Of a stretch of DNA of 64,000 nucleotides, positions 18,918-28,285 are shown piece by piece (position 1 is the stretch's first letter; each line of letters opens with the position of its first letter). Origin of the DNA: Streptomyces sp. I6 (lineage in GTDB: Bacteria; Actinomycetota; Actinomycetes; Streptomycetales; Streptomycetaceae); contig RHDP01000001.1 in the NCBI GenBank assembly GCA_003725745.1, forward strand, positions 186,001 through 250,000, given 5' to 3'. The notes under the pieces were generated by a model. It ran no database searches. It saw only the letters and a program-made list of their open reading frames with translations, and was not told the DNA's origin. Both the position numbers and the translations under genes were made by a program.

Positions 18918-20597
18918 ATGCGGCGGTGGCGGGCTCTCCTCGTCCTCGGGACGGCCCAGTTCCTGATGGTGCTGGACACCTCGGTGATGAACGTGTCGAT
19001 CAGCCGTCTGGTCGAGGACTTCGACACGGAGGTCACGGCGATCCAGGCCGTGATCACCCTGTACGCCCTCGTCATGGCCGCCTTCATGATCACAGGCGGA
19101 CGGCTGGGTGACGCGTTCGGGCGGCGCCGTACGTTCGCGGTGGGCCTGGCCGTCTACGGCGTCGGTTCCGCGATCACGGCGGTCGCCCCGGCGCTGTGGG
19201 TGCTGGCGGCCGGCTGGTCGGTCGTCGAGGGTGTCGGGGCCGCGCTGGTGCTGCCCGCGCTGGCCGCCCTCGTGGCGGGCTCCTACCGCGGTCGCGACCG
19301 CGCGGTCGCCTACGGCGTCGTCGGCGGACTCGCCGGCGCCGGCATCGCGGTGGGACCACTGCTCGGAGGGTGGGTGACGACCTATCTGACGTGGCGGTTG
19401 GTCTTCGCCGGCGAGGTCGTCGTGGTCCTCGCGCTGCTGTGCTGCGTCCGCTGGATCGACGACCGTCCTGCCGCGGGGCCCCGTGTGCGCATCGACACGG
19501 CCGGTGCAGCGCTGTCGGCCGTCGGCCTGGGCCTGGTGGTCCTGGGGGTGCTGCAGAGCAGCTCATGGGGGTGGGTGTGGCCGCGCAACGCCCCGTTCAC
19601 GGTGTTCGGCTTCGCACCGACACTCGCCGTCATCGCCGCGGGGGCGGTCGCGCTCGCGCTGTTCCGGGGGTGGGAGCGCCGCCGGGAGGCGCGGGGCCGG
19701 GATCCGCTGGTGCGGTTCTCCCTGTTCCGCATCCCGTCGCTGCGCGCCGGGCTGGCCATGCTGCTGTGCCAGAACCTCGTGCTGCTCGGCCTGTTCTTCG
19801 TCATCCCCCTCTACCTGCAGATCGTCCTCGGCTTCGACGCCTTCCAGACCGGTGTCAGGCTGCTGCCCGTCTCGGCCACCATGCTCGTGGCCTCGCTGAG
19901 CGGGCCGTTCCTCGGCAGGATCGCGGGCCCGAGGGCGGTGGTGCGGATCGGCCTGCTCATCCTGTTCGCCGCGGTGCTGTGGCTGCTGGCCGCGATCGAG
20001 CCGCAGCTCGACGACGTCCAGTTCGCGCTGGCGATGGCCGTGCTCGGCCTCGGCATGGGGCTCCTCGCCTCGCAGCTCGGCAATGTGGTGCAGTCCGGCG
20101 TCGGGGAGGAGGACCGGAGCGAGGTCGGAGGTCTCCAGTACACGGCCCAGAACCTCGGATCCGCCCTGGGAACCGCGCTGATGGGCTCCATTCTGATCGG
20201 CGCGCTGGTGGGCGTGTTCACCACGCAGATCGAGGACGACCCCCGTGTCTCGGACGCCGCCCGCGAGCAGACCGGCATCGCCGTCAAGGCGGGGGTCGGT
20301 TTCGTGGGCACCGAGCAGGTGCGGGCCGCGGCCCAGCAGGCGGCGCTGCCCCCCGCCGAGGTGGACGCACTGGTGTCCTCGTACGCCGAGGCGCAGCTCG
20401 GCAGCCTCAAGGTGGCGATCCTCGCCGCGTCCGGGGTGACGCTCGCGGCGTTCCCGTTCACCCGTCAACTGCCCGCCGGACGGCCTACCCGGAAGCCGGA
20501 CGGCACCGGCGACGGCGGGGAAGGGGAACAGGAGCACCGCGGGGACGACGGCGGGGAACGGGAGCACCGCGGGGACGACGGCCGGGCCTCGGTCTGA
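18918..20597 (+). CDS. MFS transporter, DHA2 (14-TM) drug exporter family
   Basis: 559 residues. About 14 hydrophobic helices are readable. Family motifs are FLMVLDTSVMNVSISRL in TM1, GRLGDAFGRRRTF (motif A, loop 2-3), VGPLLGGWVTTYLTWRLVF (motif C/TM5 area) and LPALAALVAGSYRGRDRA. These mark proton-driven export of drugs or metabolites. A large extracytoplasmic loop (TQIEDDPRVSD to VDALVSSYAEAQ) precedes the last helix. The cytoplasmic C-terminus ends in an acidic duplication (GEQEHRGDDGGEREHRGDDG) from a recent repeat. The start ATG 18918 has GGAGG. No adjacent regulator; the substrate is unknown. Confidence 0.9.
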   Translation: MRRWRALLVLGTAQFLMVLDTSVMNVSISRLVEDFDTEVTAIQAVITLYALVMAAFMITGGRLGDAFGRRRTFAVGLAVYGVGSAITAVAPALWVLAAGWSVVEGVGAALVLPALAALVAGSYRGRDRAVAYGVVGGLAGAGIAVGPLLGGWVTTYLTWRLVFAGEVVVVLALLCCVRWIDDRPAAGPRVRIDTAGAALSAVGLGLVVLGVLQSSSWGWVWPRNAPFTVFGFAPTLAVIAAGAVALALFRGWERRREARGRDPLVRFSLFRIPSLRAGLAMLLCQNLVLLGLFFVIPLYLQIVLGFDAFQTGVRLLPVSATMLVASLSGPFLGRIAGPRAVVRIGLLILFAAVLWLLAAIEPQLDDVQFALAMAVLGLGMGLLASQLGNVVQSGVGEEDRSEVGGLQYTAQNLGSALGTALMGSILIGALVGVFTTQIEDDPRVSDAAREQTGIAVKAGVGFVGTEQVRAAAQQAALPPAEVDALVSSYAEAQLGSLKVAILAASGVTLAAFPFTRQLPAGRPTRKPDGTGDGGEGEQEHRGDDGGEREHRGDDGRASV

Positions 20598-20751
20598 CAC
20601 TCCGGCCGAGCGGGACCGGGGCCCGCCGGACGGGGGGCGTCGCCGCGCTCCGCGGCCCCTGCGCAGGCAGCCCCGACGTCACCGGGCGCCCGTCCGGCGG
20701 CACGGAACGCGGACCGGCCGCGGCCGCGTGCCGGGAGGCCGGCCCCGCAGT

Positions 20752-21215
20752 TCAGCCCGTGCCGGCGCCGCCCACGCTCACGTCCGGGCGGACGATCACC
20801 ACGGGGCAGGGCGCATGCTGGCTGACCTGCTGGCTCACCGAGCCGAGGAGCATCCGGGCGAACCCGCCGCGGCCCCGGGAGCCCACCACCAGGAGTTCGG
20901 CCCCTCGGCGGCGGCCATCAGGGCCTCGGCCGGGTTGCCGTGCACCAGCCGCTCGTGAACCCGGGTCTCGCCCGTCTCGCCGAGGACCTTGCGCACCTCC
21001 TCCTTGAGGCCGCGTTTGGCCTCCCCGGCGTCGAACTCCGTGTCGACCGCGGGGGCGGACCAGCCGTGCGCGCCCGGCAGCTCGTACGCGGCCACCGCGT
21101 CCACCGTCGCTCCGATCAGGCCGGCGTGCCGGACGGCCCAGCGCAGCGCGGCGTACGACGAGGGCGAGCCGTCGATGCCCACGACCACGCGGGGAGCCGG
21201 ATCGCTCGTGCTCAT
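20752..21215 (-). CDS. universal stress protein, single domain (one frameshift)
   Basis: About 154 residues, the standard UspA size. The N-terminus [20 protein letters not shown] is the conserved first strand and helix. The ATP loop is [20 protein letters not shown] (G-2x-G-9x-G-S), ending [10 protein letters not shown]. The frame breaks in the four-C run 20901-20904 between ALMAAAEG and [10 protein letters not shown]; one base restores it. ATG 21215 begins MSTSDPAPR. Together with the tandem USP at 8.7 kb and the DevRS pair it suggests a dormancy/hypoxia gene set. Confidence 0.9.
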
Positions 21216-21642
21216 GCCCTTCCACCTTTCTCGCGGGCCCCGTCATCCACGCTGCGCGACCTCGCGCGGTTCCGCGAGGCGAGCGCCGCCGGCGGAGCGG
21301 CGCCCGGCCGTCGGCGGCCCGGCGTCTCGCGTGCGCGGGTGTACTCCTTCAGCATGCGCTCGCGTACGTGCCGGCCGGCCGGGAGCAGGGGCCCCGCCGT
21401 CCAGGCCCGACGGCATCCGGGCCGCCGGACGGCGGGGCCCGGGATCCGCGGGCCGCGCGTGTCCGGCGGAGGAACACCTGTGGCCGCCGCGCCCGGCGGG
21501 GCCACCGGACCCGCTCCCGTGCCGTCGAGGACACCGCGGCGGCCGCGGCGTGCAGGCAGCAGGCCCTCACTCACCGCTCCCCGTGCGCATCGGTGACGGG
21601 CGGCGCGGTGGACATGCCGCTCAGTTGCCGATCCGCCCCGGT

Positions 21643-21905
21643 TCAGCAGGGCAGCACGGAGGCGCCGGCGGTCCGCACGCCCACCGCGCCCCGCAACCGC
21701 CCGGTGGCGTCGGCCGGGAGGCTCCGCGGATCGCATCCCGCCGCGACCGTGCCGGTGGGGTGGTACGCGGACCGACACGGTTTCCGGGGTCCCGCGCCAA
21801 CGCGGACGGCGTCGAGTCCGGCGAGGTCGCGGTCTCGCGGCGCGGGGGAGTGCCGGTGAGGACCTCCCGGGCCCCGGCCGCGAGGAGGATCCCTGGCATG
21901 GCGCG
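21643..21905 (-). pseudogene. probable GMC oxidoreductase C-terminal fragment
   Basis: Minus-strand text MPGILLAAGAREVLTG is followed, one frame over, by YHPTGTVAAGCDPRS and GRLRGAVGVRTAGASVLP, then a stop. The pattern H-x-x-G-T-x-x-x-G ... v.gv.v.dASv.P is the C-terminal signature of glucose-methanol-choline flavoenzymes. The substrate and FAD domains upstream are not recognisable, and a stop cuts off the usual final residues. Similarity is judged by eye, so the family is tentative. Confidence 0.4.
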
Positions 21906-21952
21906 TACCCGCGCATCGCCGGGCGCCGTCCTGCCGGTCCGGTCCGCGGCGG

Positions 21953-22276
21953 AGCCGGGTGCGATCGCCGCCAGGCCGCGGTTCGAGGACCGGCCGGCGA
22001 TCAACGCACCCACTCCGCGGTGCACTTCGAGGATCCCACGCACCCGGCCCGCGTCGTGGCGCCCGCACACGGGCAGCGATCGGCGCCCCAGAAGCGGGCG
22101 AAGTCGCGTAGCCGGGTGCGATCGCCGCCAGGCCGCGGTTCGAGGACCGGCCGGCGATCAACGCACCCACTCCGCGGTGCACTTCGAGGATCCCACGCAC
22201 CCGGCCCGCGTCGTGGCGCCCGCACACGGGCAGCGATCGGCGCCCCAGAAGCGGGCGAAGTCGCGTAGCCGGGTGC
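21953..22276. repeat. perfect 157-bp tandem duplication
   Basis: Copy 1 is 21953-22109 and copy 2 is 22110-22266, followed by the first ten bases (agccgggtgc) of a third copy. By eye the copies are identical over all 157 bases. The period is not a multiple of three, so it would break any gene it arose in. It is either a very recent duplication or an assembly artefact. Confidence 0.92.
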
Positions 22277-22715
22277 CCGCTCCGTGCCGGGTCTCCGGCC
22301 GTCCCGCCCGGACGGGACGGCCGAAGGCATGCCCGAGGGTGGTGCGGGTGACGCCGTGGCCGTCGGCCGGTGCGCGTTCCGGTGTCAGACAACTGCCCGC
22401 CGGGTGGCGGCCGGTGAGGACGTCCTCTCGCAGCCGGCCCTCCGGGACGTCGACGATCGTCTCGCGGGGCAGTGTCCCCACGCCGTCCTTCCCGGTGGCC
22501 CGGTGGACTGGCCACTCGAACCGATGGACGGTCGCGGAAGCCGACGGATCTGCGCCGACCGGTCGTCGAGGCTCCACTCCGAGCGCGGACGCGCGGGTGC
22601 GTCCAGAATGGTCCCGTGACCGACGGCGCCGCCGGGCCGCGGGCCCATCCGGCGAACCGATGGCCGCAGGGCCTTCCGTCACATCGACATGACGACCCTT
22701 CAGGAGGAACCCGGG

Positions 22716-23589
22716 ATGACCGACCCCGTCGAGCTCGAACTACCCGTCGGCGGTGCGACGCTTCGCGTGCTGCGGTTCGGCTCAGGGCCGCGCACGGCGG
22801 TCGCGGCGCACGGTATCACCGCGTCCGGGATGTCCTTCCGCGCGGTCGCCCGGCATCTGCCCCCGGACTGGTCGCTGTTCGCCCTCGACCTCCGGGCCGG
22901 GGCGGCAGCGCGGACGCCCCCGGACCCTACGGCCTGGACGCCCACGCGTCCGACCTGTGCGCGGCGGCCGAGCGCTGGGGGGACGGAGCGCCCGTCGCGG
23001 TCACGGGCCAGTCGATGGGGCGTGTGTCGCGCTGCGGGCCGCGGCTCGCCGTCCGGAACTCTTCGACCGGCTGCTGCTGGTCGACGGCGGACTGCCGATC
23101 CCGGTCGCGGAGGGAGCCGACCCCGACGCCCTGCTCGACGCCTCGATGGGGCCGATACTGGCCAGGCTGGCCAGGACGTTCCGCTCCGACGAGGCGTACG
23201 TCGATCTCTTCCGCGCCCATCCCGCCCTCGGACCGGAGTGGAACGACGACATCGAGTCGTACGTCCGCTACGACATCACGGGCCCCGCCGGCGCCCGGCG
23301 CTCACGCGCCCAGGAAGGGCCGGTCCGCAGGGACGGCCGCGAGCTGCTCACCTCCGGTGCGGCCTTCGGCGAAGACCTGACCGGGCTCGCGTTGCCCGCG
23401 AAGCTGCTCTACGCGCCCCGCGGGATGACGGGAGCGGAGCCCGGCATCCTGTCCGCGGGACTGGTCGCGCACTGGACGGCCCGGGCGCCCCGGCTGACGG
23501 CCGAGGCGGTTCCGGACTGCAACCACTACACGATCCTGATGGGCCCGCGGTCGAGGACGGTCGCCGACCGGCTCGTGGCCTGGGGCTGA
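22716..23589 (+). CDS. alpha/beta-hydrolase (two frameshifts)
   Basis: About 291 residues. The oxyanion segment is TAVAAHGITASGMSFRAVA (HG motif), with LFALDLRGRG at the usual position of the acid-helix turn. The nucleophile elbow reads GQSMGACVAL (GxSxG), and a C-terminal DCNHYTIL supplies the catalytic His. The late region LLYAPRGMTGAEPG is lid-associated. The frame is lost at the ggg 22894-22896 and again at the gggg 23017-23020; one base at each restores a continuous, family-like protein. ATG 22716 is chosen because AGGAGG lies nine bases before it; an upstream ATG at 22689 lacks a site. The substrate cannot be told. Confidence 0.82.
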
Positions 23590-23590
23590 T

Positions 23591-23640
23591 CGGCTGCCCG
23601 CACCCGCGTGGTGCGGCCTCGGCTGCCCGCACCCGCGTGG
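23591..23640. repeat. 21-bp direct repeat, period 29
   Basis: The 21-base string beginning cggctgcccgcacccgcgtg occurs at 23591-23611 and 23620-23640, immediately downstream of the hydrolase stop codon and abutting a strong terminator hairpin. Confidence 0.85.
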
Positions 23641-23687
23641 GCGTCGCACCCGGGCACCCGGATTCCGGGTGCCCGGGTGCGACGCCC
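23639..23687 (+). terminator. 23-bp perfect stem, 3-base loop
   Basis: Left arm 23639-23661, loop att, right arm 23665-23687. All 23 pairs match, an exceptionally stable hairpin ending the hydrolase transcript. Being symmetric, it would work on both strands. Confidence 0.85.
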
Positions 23688-23710
23688 GGCACCCCCACAC
23701 CCCGCGCCCG

Positions 23711-23747
23711 GGTACGGCGGCCGGCACCCGGGGGCGGCCGCCGTACC
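23711..23747 (+). terminator. 13-bp perfect stem hairpin
   Basis: Arms ggtacggcggccg (23711-23723) and cggccgccgtacc (23735-23747) with an 11-base loop, following the 23-bp hairpin. It gives a tandem terminator before the next gene. Confidence 0.7.
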
Positions 23748-23885
23748 GGTCGCGTCCCGTCCCGGTCCTGGTGCCCGCGCAGGCGATCGGACTTATGGTG
23801 CAAGGAGTCGGTTTCAGCTCGTCGCACTTCGGTGCGGACAGCCCGGCGCCCTCCAGTGCACACGTGCTCGGAAAGGGTGGTCCCG

Positions 23886-24983
23886 ATGCACCCAGCCCTC
23901 AGTTCCGACGACCTGGCCCGGCTTCGCCGGCAGCGGCCCTATCCCGCGGTGTCGGTCCTGATGCCCACACACCGGCGCGAACCGGACAACGCGCAGGACC
24001 CGGTCAGGCTGCGCAATCTGATGGCCGCGGCCAAGGAGCAGCTCAGGGCCGATCCCGCCGTCACCCGCGAGACCCGGATCGATGTGTCCGAGCAGCTCGA
24101 CCGGGCGCTGGCCGAGATCGATCTGGGGCACGCGGAGGACGGACTGGTGGTCTTCGCTGCTCCGGGCGAGCACGAGGTCTGGATGCTGGGCCGCCCCGTG
24201 CCCGAGCGGGTGGTGCTTGCGGACACCTTCCTGACCCGCAATCTCGTCTCGGCGCAGGCCGCGGAGCGCCCGTTCTGGGTACTCGCCGTCGCCTCCGACC
24301 GCGCCTCGCTCTGGAGCGGCACGGCGGACCGGGTCACCGAGGAGCGCACCGGGCCGTTCCCGATGTCCCGCAGCGCCGAGAACTTCGACGCCGAGCGCCA
24401 GGAGCAGATCGGCGATGTGCCGAGCACGTTCCGGGACGAGGCGACACGGCACTTCCTGCGGGAGGCCGACACGGCGCTCGCCTCGGTCCTCAAGGCGGAC
24501 CCGCGGCCGCTGTACGTGACCGGCGAACCCGCGGCGCTCGCCCTGCTCGACGGCGTCGGCACGGCCGCCAAGGGCCAGGCCGTCCACGTGCCGCGGGGCG
24601 GGGTGGCCGGGTCCTCCGCCGACGCGGTCTGGCAGGCGGTGCGCCCGTTCGTCGAGGCACGCGCCGAGCGGGAGGTCTCGGGCGTCCTCGATGAACTGGA
24701 CCGGGCAAGGGGCAGGCGCGCCTTCGCCGCCGGGGTGGACGAGATCCGCCAGAACGTGCAGACGGGCCGGGTCGCGCTGCTGGCCGTGGAGGAGAACTAC
24801 CGGGAGACCGTGCGGGACACCGGCGAGCACCTGCTGCCAGCCGAGCCGGGGGACCTGGACGCAGTGGTCGACGTCGTGGACGAGATCGTGGAGAAGTCCC
24901 TGGACACGGGGGCGGATGTGCGCTTCGTGCCGGACGGCACCCTGACGGGGATGGGCGGTATCGCCAGCACCCTGCGCTACTGA
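23886..24983 (+). CDS. baeRF3-domain protein (eRF1-like fold), often annotated chemotaxis protein
   Basis: 365 residues. The N-terminus [20 protein letters not shown] followed by [15 protein letters not shown] is characteristic of bacterial eRF1-like family 3. The middle carries [24 protein letters not shown] text (here [20 protein letters not shown]) and [15 protein letters not shown]. The C-terminal third has [16 protein letters not shown] and [16 protein letters not shown]. These proteins have the archaeo-eukaryotic release-factor fold and are proposed, not proven, to act on stalled ribosomes or as stress factors. Many actinobacterial copies neighbour USP and hypoxia genes, as here. Start ATG 23886, preceded by gggtgg. 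Confidence 0.8.
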   Translation: MHPALSSDDLARLRRQRPYPAVSVLMPTHRREPDNAQDPVRLRNLMAAAKEQLRADPAVTRETRIDVSEQLDRALAEIDLGHAEDGLVVFAAPGEHEVWMLGRPVPERVVLADTFLTRNLVSAQAAERPFWVLAVASDRASLWSGTADRVTEERTGPFPMSRSAENFDAERQEQIGDVPSTFRDEATRHFLREADTALASVLKADPRPLYVTGEPAALALLDGVGTAAKGQAVHVPRGGVAGSSADAVWQAVRPFVEARAEREVSGVLDELDRARGRRAFAAGVDEIRQNVQTGRVALLAVEENYRETVRDTGEHLLPAEPGDLDAVVDVVDEIVEKSLDTGADVRFVPDGTLTGMGGIASTLRY

Positions 24984-25046
24984 CCCCGCCCGCCGGGCGG
25001 CCGCGATGCGCTACCGACCGCCCGCCGCGCGGCCGCCCGGCTCCGG

Positions 25047-25074
25047 CGGACGGCCGTCTGCCGTCGGCCGTCCG
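25047..25074 (+). terminator. 10-bp stem hairpin after the baeRF3 gene
   Basis: Arms cggacggccg (25047-25056) and cggccgtccg (25065-25074) with loop tctgccgt, 64 bp after the stop codon and within the 263-bp spacer before dhaK. Confidence 0.55.
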
Positions 25075-25246
25075 TCGCGGAACCTCCGGCCGCACCCGCC
25101 GACCGTGCCGGCGGGTTCGGGTGAGCGCGGTGCCGGGCGGGCCGTTTGCGCCGATACTGGCAGAGGGTGTGCGGTGCGTTCCGCCACGGCCCGCCTGAGA
25201 GGACACCGTCCGGAGCGATCGTCGCCAGTCTCATCAGGAGGTTCCC

Positions 25247-26237
25247 ATGAGGATGCTCATCAACGTCCCCGAGACGGTGGTCGCGGACGGCCTGCGCGGC
25301 CTGGCCGCGGCGCACCCCGGGCTGAACGTCGACGTGGAGCACAGGGTCGTGGTCCGGGGGACGCCCCGGTCGCGGGCAAGGTGGGCCTGGTGTCCGGCGG
25401 CGGGTCGGGGCACGAGCCCCTGCACGGCGGGTTCGTGGGGTCGGGATGCTCTCGGCGGCGTGCCCCGGCGAGGTGTTCACGTCCCCGGTGCCGGACCAGA
25501 TGGCCCGGGCCGCGGCGGCGGTGGACAGCGGGGCGGGTGTGCTCTTCGTGGTGAAGAACTACACCGGCGACGTGCTGAACTTCGACATGGCGCAGGAGCT
25601 CGCCGAGGACGAGGGCGTCCAGGTGGCCAAGGTGCTCGTCAACGACGACGTGGCCGTCCAGGACAGCCTGTACACGGCGGGCCGGCGCGGTACGGGCGCG
25701 ACGCTCTTCGTGGAGAAGATCGCGGGCGCCGCGGCCGAGGAGGGCGCCCCGCTGGAGCGGGTCGAGGCGGTCGCCCGCCGGGTCAACGAGCGGTCGCGCA
25801 GCTTCGGTGTCGCGCTCAGCGCCGTCACCACCCCCGCCAAGGGCACCCCGACGTTCGACCTGCCGTCCGGCGAGCTGGAGTTGGGGATCGGCATCCACGG
25901 CGAGCCCGGCCGTGAACGGCGGCCGATGATGACCTCGCGCGAGATCGCGGACTTCACCGTGGAGGCGGTCCTCGACGACCTGCGGCCGTCGAGTCCGGTG
26001 CTGGCGCTGGTCAACGGCATGGGCGCGACACCGCTGCTGGAGCTGTACGGGTTCAGCGCGGAGGTCCACCGGGTGCTCGCCGAGCGCGGTGTGCCGGTGG
26101 CCCGGACCCTGGTCGGGAACTACGTCACCTCGCTCGACATGGCCGGCTGCTCGGTGACACTGTGCGAGGCGGACGAGGAGATCCTGCGGCTGTGGGACGC
26201 CCCCGTGGAGACGCCCGCGCTGCGCTGGGGCCGCTGA
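25247..26237 (+). CDS. dhaK: dihydroxyacetone kinase subunit DhaK (two frameshifts)
   Basis: About 330 residues, the normal DhaK size. DhaK binds dihydroxyacetone covalently through a histidine and passes it for phosphorylation by DhaL. Visible family blocks: [20 protein letters not shown] (glycine-rich loop and substrate His region), [45 protein letters not shown] containing the active-site His, and [14 protein letters not shown]. The frame is lost at the five-G run 25356-25360 and at the ggg 25443-25445; adding one base at each makes the protein continuous. ATG 25247 follows AGGAGG. First gene of a dhaKLM operon. Confidence 0.93.
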
Positions 26238-26309
26238 GCCATGCCCGGCCCGGCCGGCGACGGCGGTGCCGCGTCCGCGGGCCGCGACCACGCGCACAAG
26301 GGAGCCGAC

Positions 26310-26926
26310 GTGCCACGAGACGGAGACGCAGTGCTCGACGCGGAGTTCTTCCTCCGCTGGATGAACGCCCTCGCGCGGGCGGTGGACCGGGAGGCCGCGC
26401 GGCTCACCGAACTGGACGCCGCGATCGGGGACGCCGACCACGGGACCAACATGCAGCGGGGTTTCACGGCGGTGACGGCCGCGCTGGGGAGGGACGCGCC
26501 GGACACCCCCGGTGCCGTACTGATGCTGACGGGGCGCCAGCTGATCTCGACGGTGGGCGGGGCTTCGGGGCCGTTGTACGGGACGCTGCTGCGGCGCGCC
26601 GGCAAGGCGCTCGGCGACGAGGCCGAGGTGTCGCGGGCGCAGCTCGCCGAGGCGCTGCGCGCGGGATCGCGGCGGTGGCCCAGCTCGGCGGCGCGAAGGC
26701 CGGGGACAAGACGATGCTGGACGTGCTGGAGCCGGCGGCGGCGGCGCTGGACGAGTCCTTCGCGGCCGCGCGCGAGGCCGCGAAGGACGGTGCGGCCGCG
26801 ACCGTGCCGATGCTGGCCCGCAAGGGCCGCGCGAGCTATCTGGGCGAACGCAGCATCGGGCACCAGGATCCGGGGGCGGCGTCCTCCGCCCTGCTGATCG
26901 GCACCCTCGAGGAGGCCGCGCGATGA
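26310..26926 (+). CDS. dhaL: dihydroxyacetone kinase subunit DhaL (one frameshift)
   Basis: About 205 residues. DhaL holds ADP/ATP and two magnesium ions and phosphorylates DHA on DhaK. The N-terminal [20 protein letters not shown] carries the DxDxxG-like metal-binding aspartates. It is followed by [18 protein letters not shown] and, after the break, [20 protein letters not shown] and [18 protein letters not shown]. The frame shifts at the ggg 26663-26665. The start is uncertain: GTG 26310 (after aagggag) is used; ATG 26241, directly after the dhaK stop, and GTG 26331 are alternatives. Overlaps dhaM by four bases. Confidence 0.9.
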
Positions 26927-27327
26927 CCGGTGTGGTCGGGATCGTCCTCGTCTCGCACAGCGCGCAGGTCGCCGCGTCGGTCGCCGATCTCGCCCGGAGG
27001 CTGGCCGGCGCCGGCGACGGGGTGCCGGTGGCGGCGGCCGGCGGCACCGCGGACGGCGGCCTCGGCACCAGTCCGGAGCTGACCGCCCGCGCCGCGCACG
27101 AGGTGGACCGGGGTGCGGGGGTGGCCGTGCTGGTGGACATCGGCAGCGCGGTGCTGACGGTGAAGGCGCTGCTGGCCGAGGGCGGCGAACTCCCGGAGGG
27201 GACCAGGCTCGTGGACGCGCCGTTCGTCGAGGGGGCCGTCGCGGCGGTGGTCACCGCGGCCGCCGGAGCGGATCTGGACGCGGTGGTGGCGGCGGCGGCA
27301 GAGGCGTACGGCTACCGGAAGGTGTGA
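26923..27327 (+). CDS. dhaM: PTS-type phosphotransferase subunit DhaM (EIIA-Man-like)
   Basis: 134 residues, only the first domain of enterobacterial DhaM. It takes phosphate from HPr of the PTS and rephosphorylates ADP bound to DhaL. The N-terminal [19 protein letters not shown] carries the phospho-accepting His of the mannose-type EIIA fold. [20 protein letters not shown] and [18 protein letters not shown] are typical. Lacking its own HPr and EI domains, it must use the general PTS proteins encoded elsewhere. Its ATG overlaps the dhaL stop (ATGA), indicating translational coupling. Confidence 0.92.
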   Translation: MTGVVGIVLVSHSAQVAASVADLARRLAGAGDGVPVAAAGGTADGGLGTSPELTARAAHEVDRGAGVAVLVDIGSAVLTVKALLAEGGELPEGTRLVDAPFVEGAVAAVVTAAAGADLDAVVAAAAEAYGYRKV

Positions 27328-27348
27328 CCGTACGCATCCGTACGCGGC

Positions 27349-27378
27349 TTGTGATGCACCTGGTCAACACACTAGTGT
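27349..27378 (+). promoter_or_regulatory. candidate promoter of the cobalt-transport operon
   Basis: Possible -35 ttgtga (27349-27354) and -10 tagtgt (27373-27378) with an 18-base spacer, ahead of the cobalamin riboswitch. Both hexamers match the vegetative sigma consensus only partly. Confidence 0.35.
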
Positions 27379-27556
27379 CGCAGGGCCTTGGTGAACGGGA
27401 AACCGGTGGAGTACCGGTGCGGCCCTCGCCACTGTGATCGGGAAGTCCGGCTCTCTCCGCAAGGAAGCCACTGGACCGCCGCGGGAGACCGCGGTGTCCG
27501 GGAAGGCGGAGCCCGGGCGGCATGACCCGTCAGCCAGGAGACCGGCCAGGGCGCGT
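27373..27556 (+). promoter_or_regulatory. cobalamin (adenosylcobalamin) riboswitch
   Basis: Recognised by its conserved core: ggtgaacgggaaaccggtg near the 5' end, gccactgtgatcgggaag in the middle, gaagccactgg, and the B12 box cagccaggagacc (27531-27543). The aptamer lies in the 5' leader of the cbiM gene, 38 bp before its start. Cobalamin binding should shut off expression of the cobalt importer, probably by hiding the ribosome site or favouring a terminator in the 27544-27590 segment. Cobalamin control of cbiMNQO is well established in actinobacteria. Confidence 0.95.
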
Positions 27557-27593
27557 TGTCCATCCACGAGGTGCTGGAGAGGTCTCCCTACAC

Positions 27594-28285
27594 ATGCATA
27601 TAGCCGAGGGGTATCTGCCCCCTGTGCACGCGGCCGCCTGGGCCGCCGCGTCCGCCCCCTTCGTGATCCACGGCGTACGGGCGCTGACCCGTGAGGTCAG
27701 GGCGAACCCCGAGTCCACGCTGCTGCTCGGCGCGTCCGGCGCCTTCACCTTCGTGCTGTCCGCACTCAAGATCCCTTCGGTGACGGGCAGTTGCTCCCAT
27801 CCGACCGGCACGGGACTGGGCGCGATACTGTTCCGGCCGCCGATCATGGCGGTGCTCGGCACGATCACCCTGCTCTTCCAGGCGCTGCTGCTGGCCCACG
27901 GGGGCTGACCACGCTGGGCGCGAACGTCTTCTCGCTGGCGGTCGTCGGGCCCTGGGCCGGGTTCGGGGTGTACACGCTGCTGCGTCGGTCCGGGGCGCCG
28001 CTGATGGTGGCCGTGTTCTTCGGCGCGTTCACCGCCGACCTGTCCACGTACTGCGTCACCAGCGTCCAGCTGGCGCTGGCGTTCCCCGACCCGGGCAGCG
28101 GTGTGGTGGGTGCCCTGGCCAAGTTCGGTGGCATCTTCGCGGTCACCCAGGTGCCGCTGGCTGTCAGCGAGGGCCTGCTCACCGTCCTGGTGATGCGGCT
28201 GCTGGTGCAGTCGAGCAAGGGTGAGCTGACCCGGCTCGGGGTGCTCCTCCAGGGCGGGGACAAGAAGGAGGCCGCGGTCCGATGA
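27594..28285 (+). CDS. cbiM: cobalt ECF transporter S-component CbiM (one frameshift)
   Basis: About 230 residues. The N-terminal [16 protein letters not shown] is diagnostic: its first residues (Met-His) coordinate Co(II) in CbiM/NikM. Hydrophobic helices follow, with [27 protein letters not shown] metal-pocket text and, after the break, [15 protein letters not shown] and [16 protein letters not shown]. The frame is lost in the five-G run 27900-27904 after LLLAHGG. ATG 27594 is chosen because CbiM needs Met-His at its N-terminus. First gene after the riboswitch; overlaps cbiN by four bases. Confidence 0.93.

Larger units (their letters stand above)
21216..22715. other. 1.5-kb gene-poor, decayed region
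   Basis: No intact gene is supported on either strand; the open frames are Arg/Pro/Ala-rich and disagree in codon-position bias. It contains a probable GMC-oxidoreductase fragment (21643-21905) and a perfect 157-bp tandem duplication (21953-22266). A minus-strand segment near 22510-22570 reading ATVHRFEWPVHRA is weakly reminiscent of flavin-binding PPOX-type proteins but is too short to name. Confidence 0.5.

Noticed and set aside
21216..22715. Intact gene on either strand
   Set aside because: Several long frames exist but none shows a continuous family match; only a short GMC-like end is recognisable.
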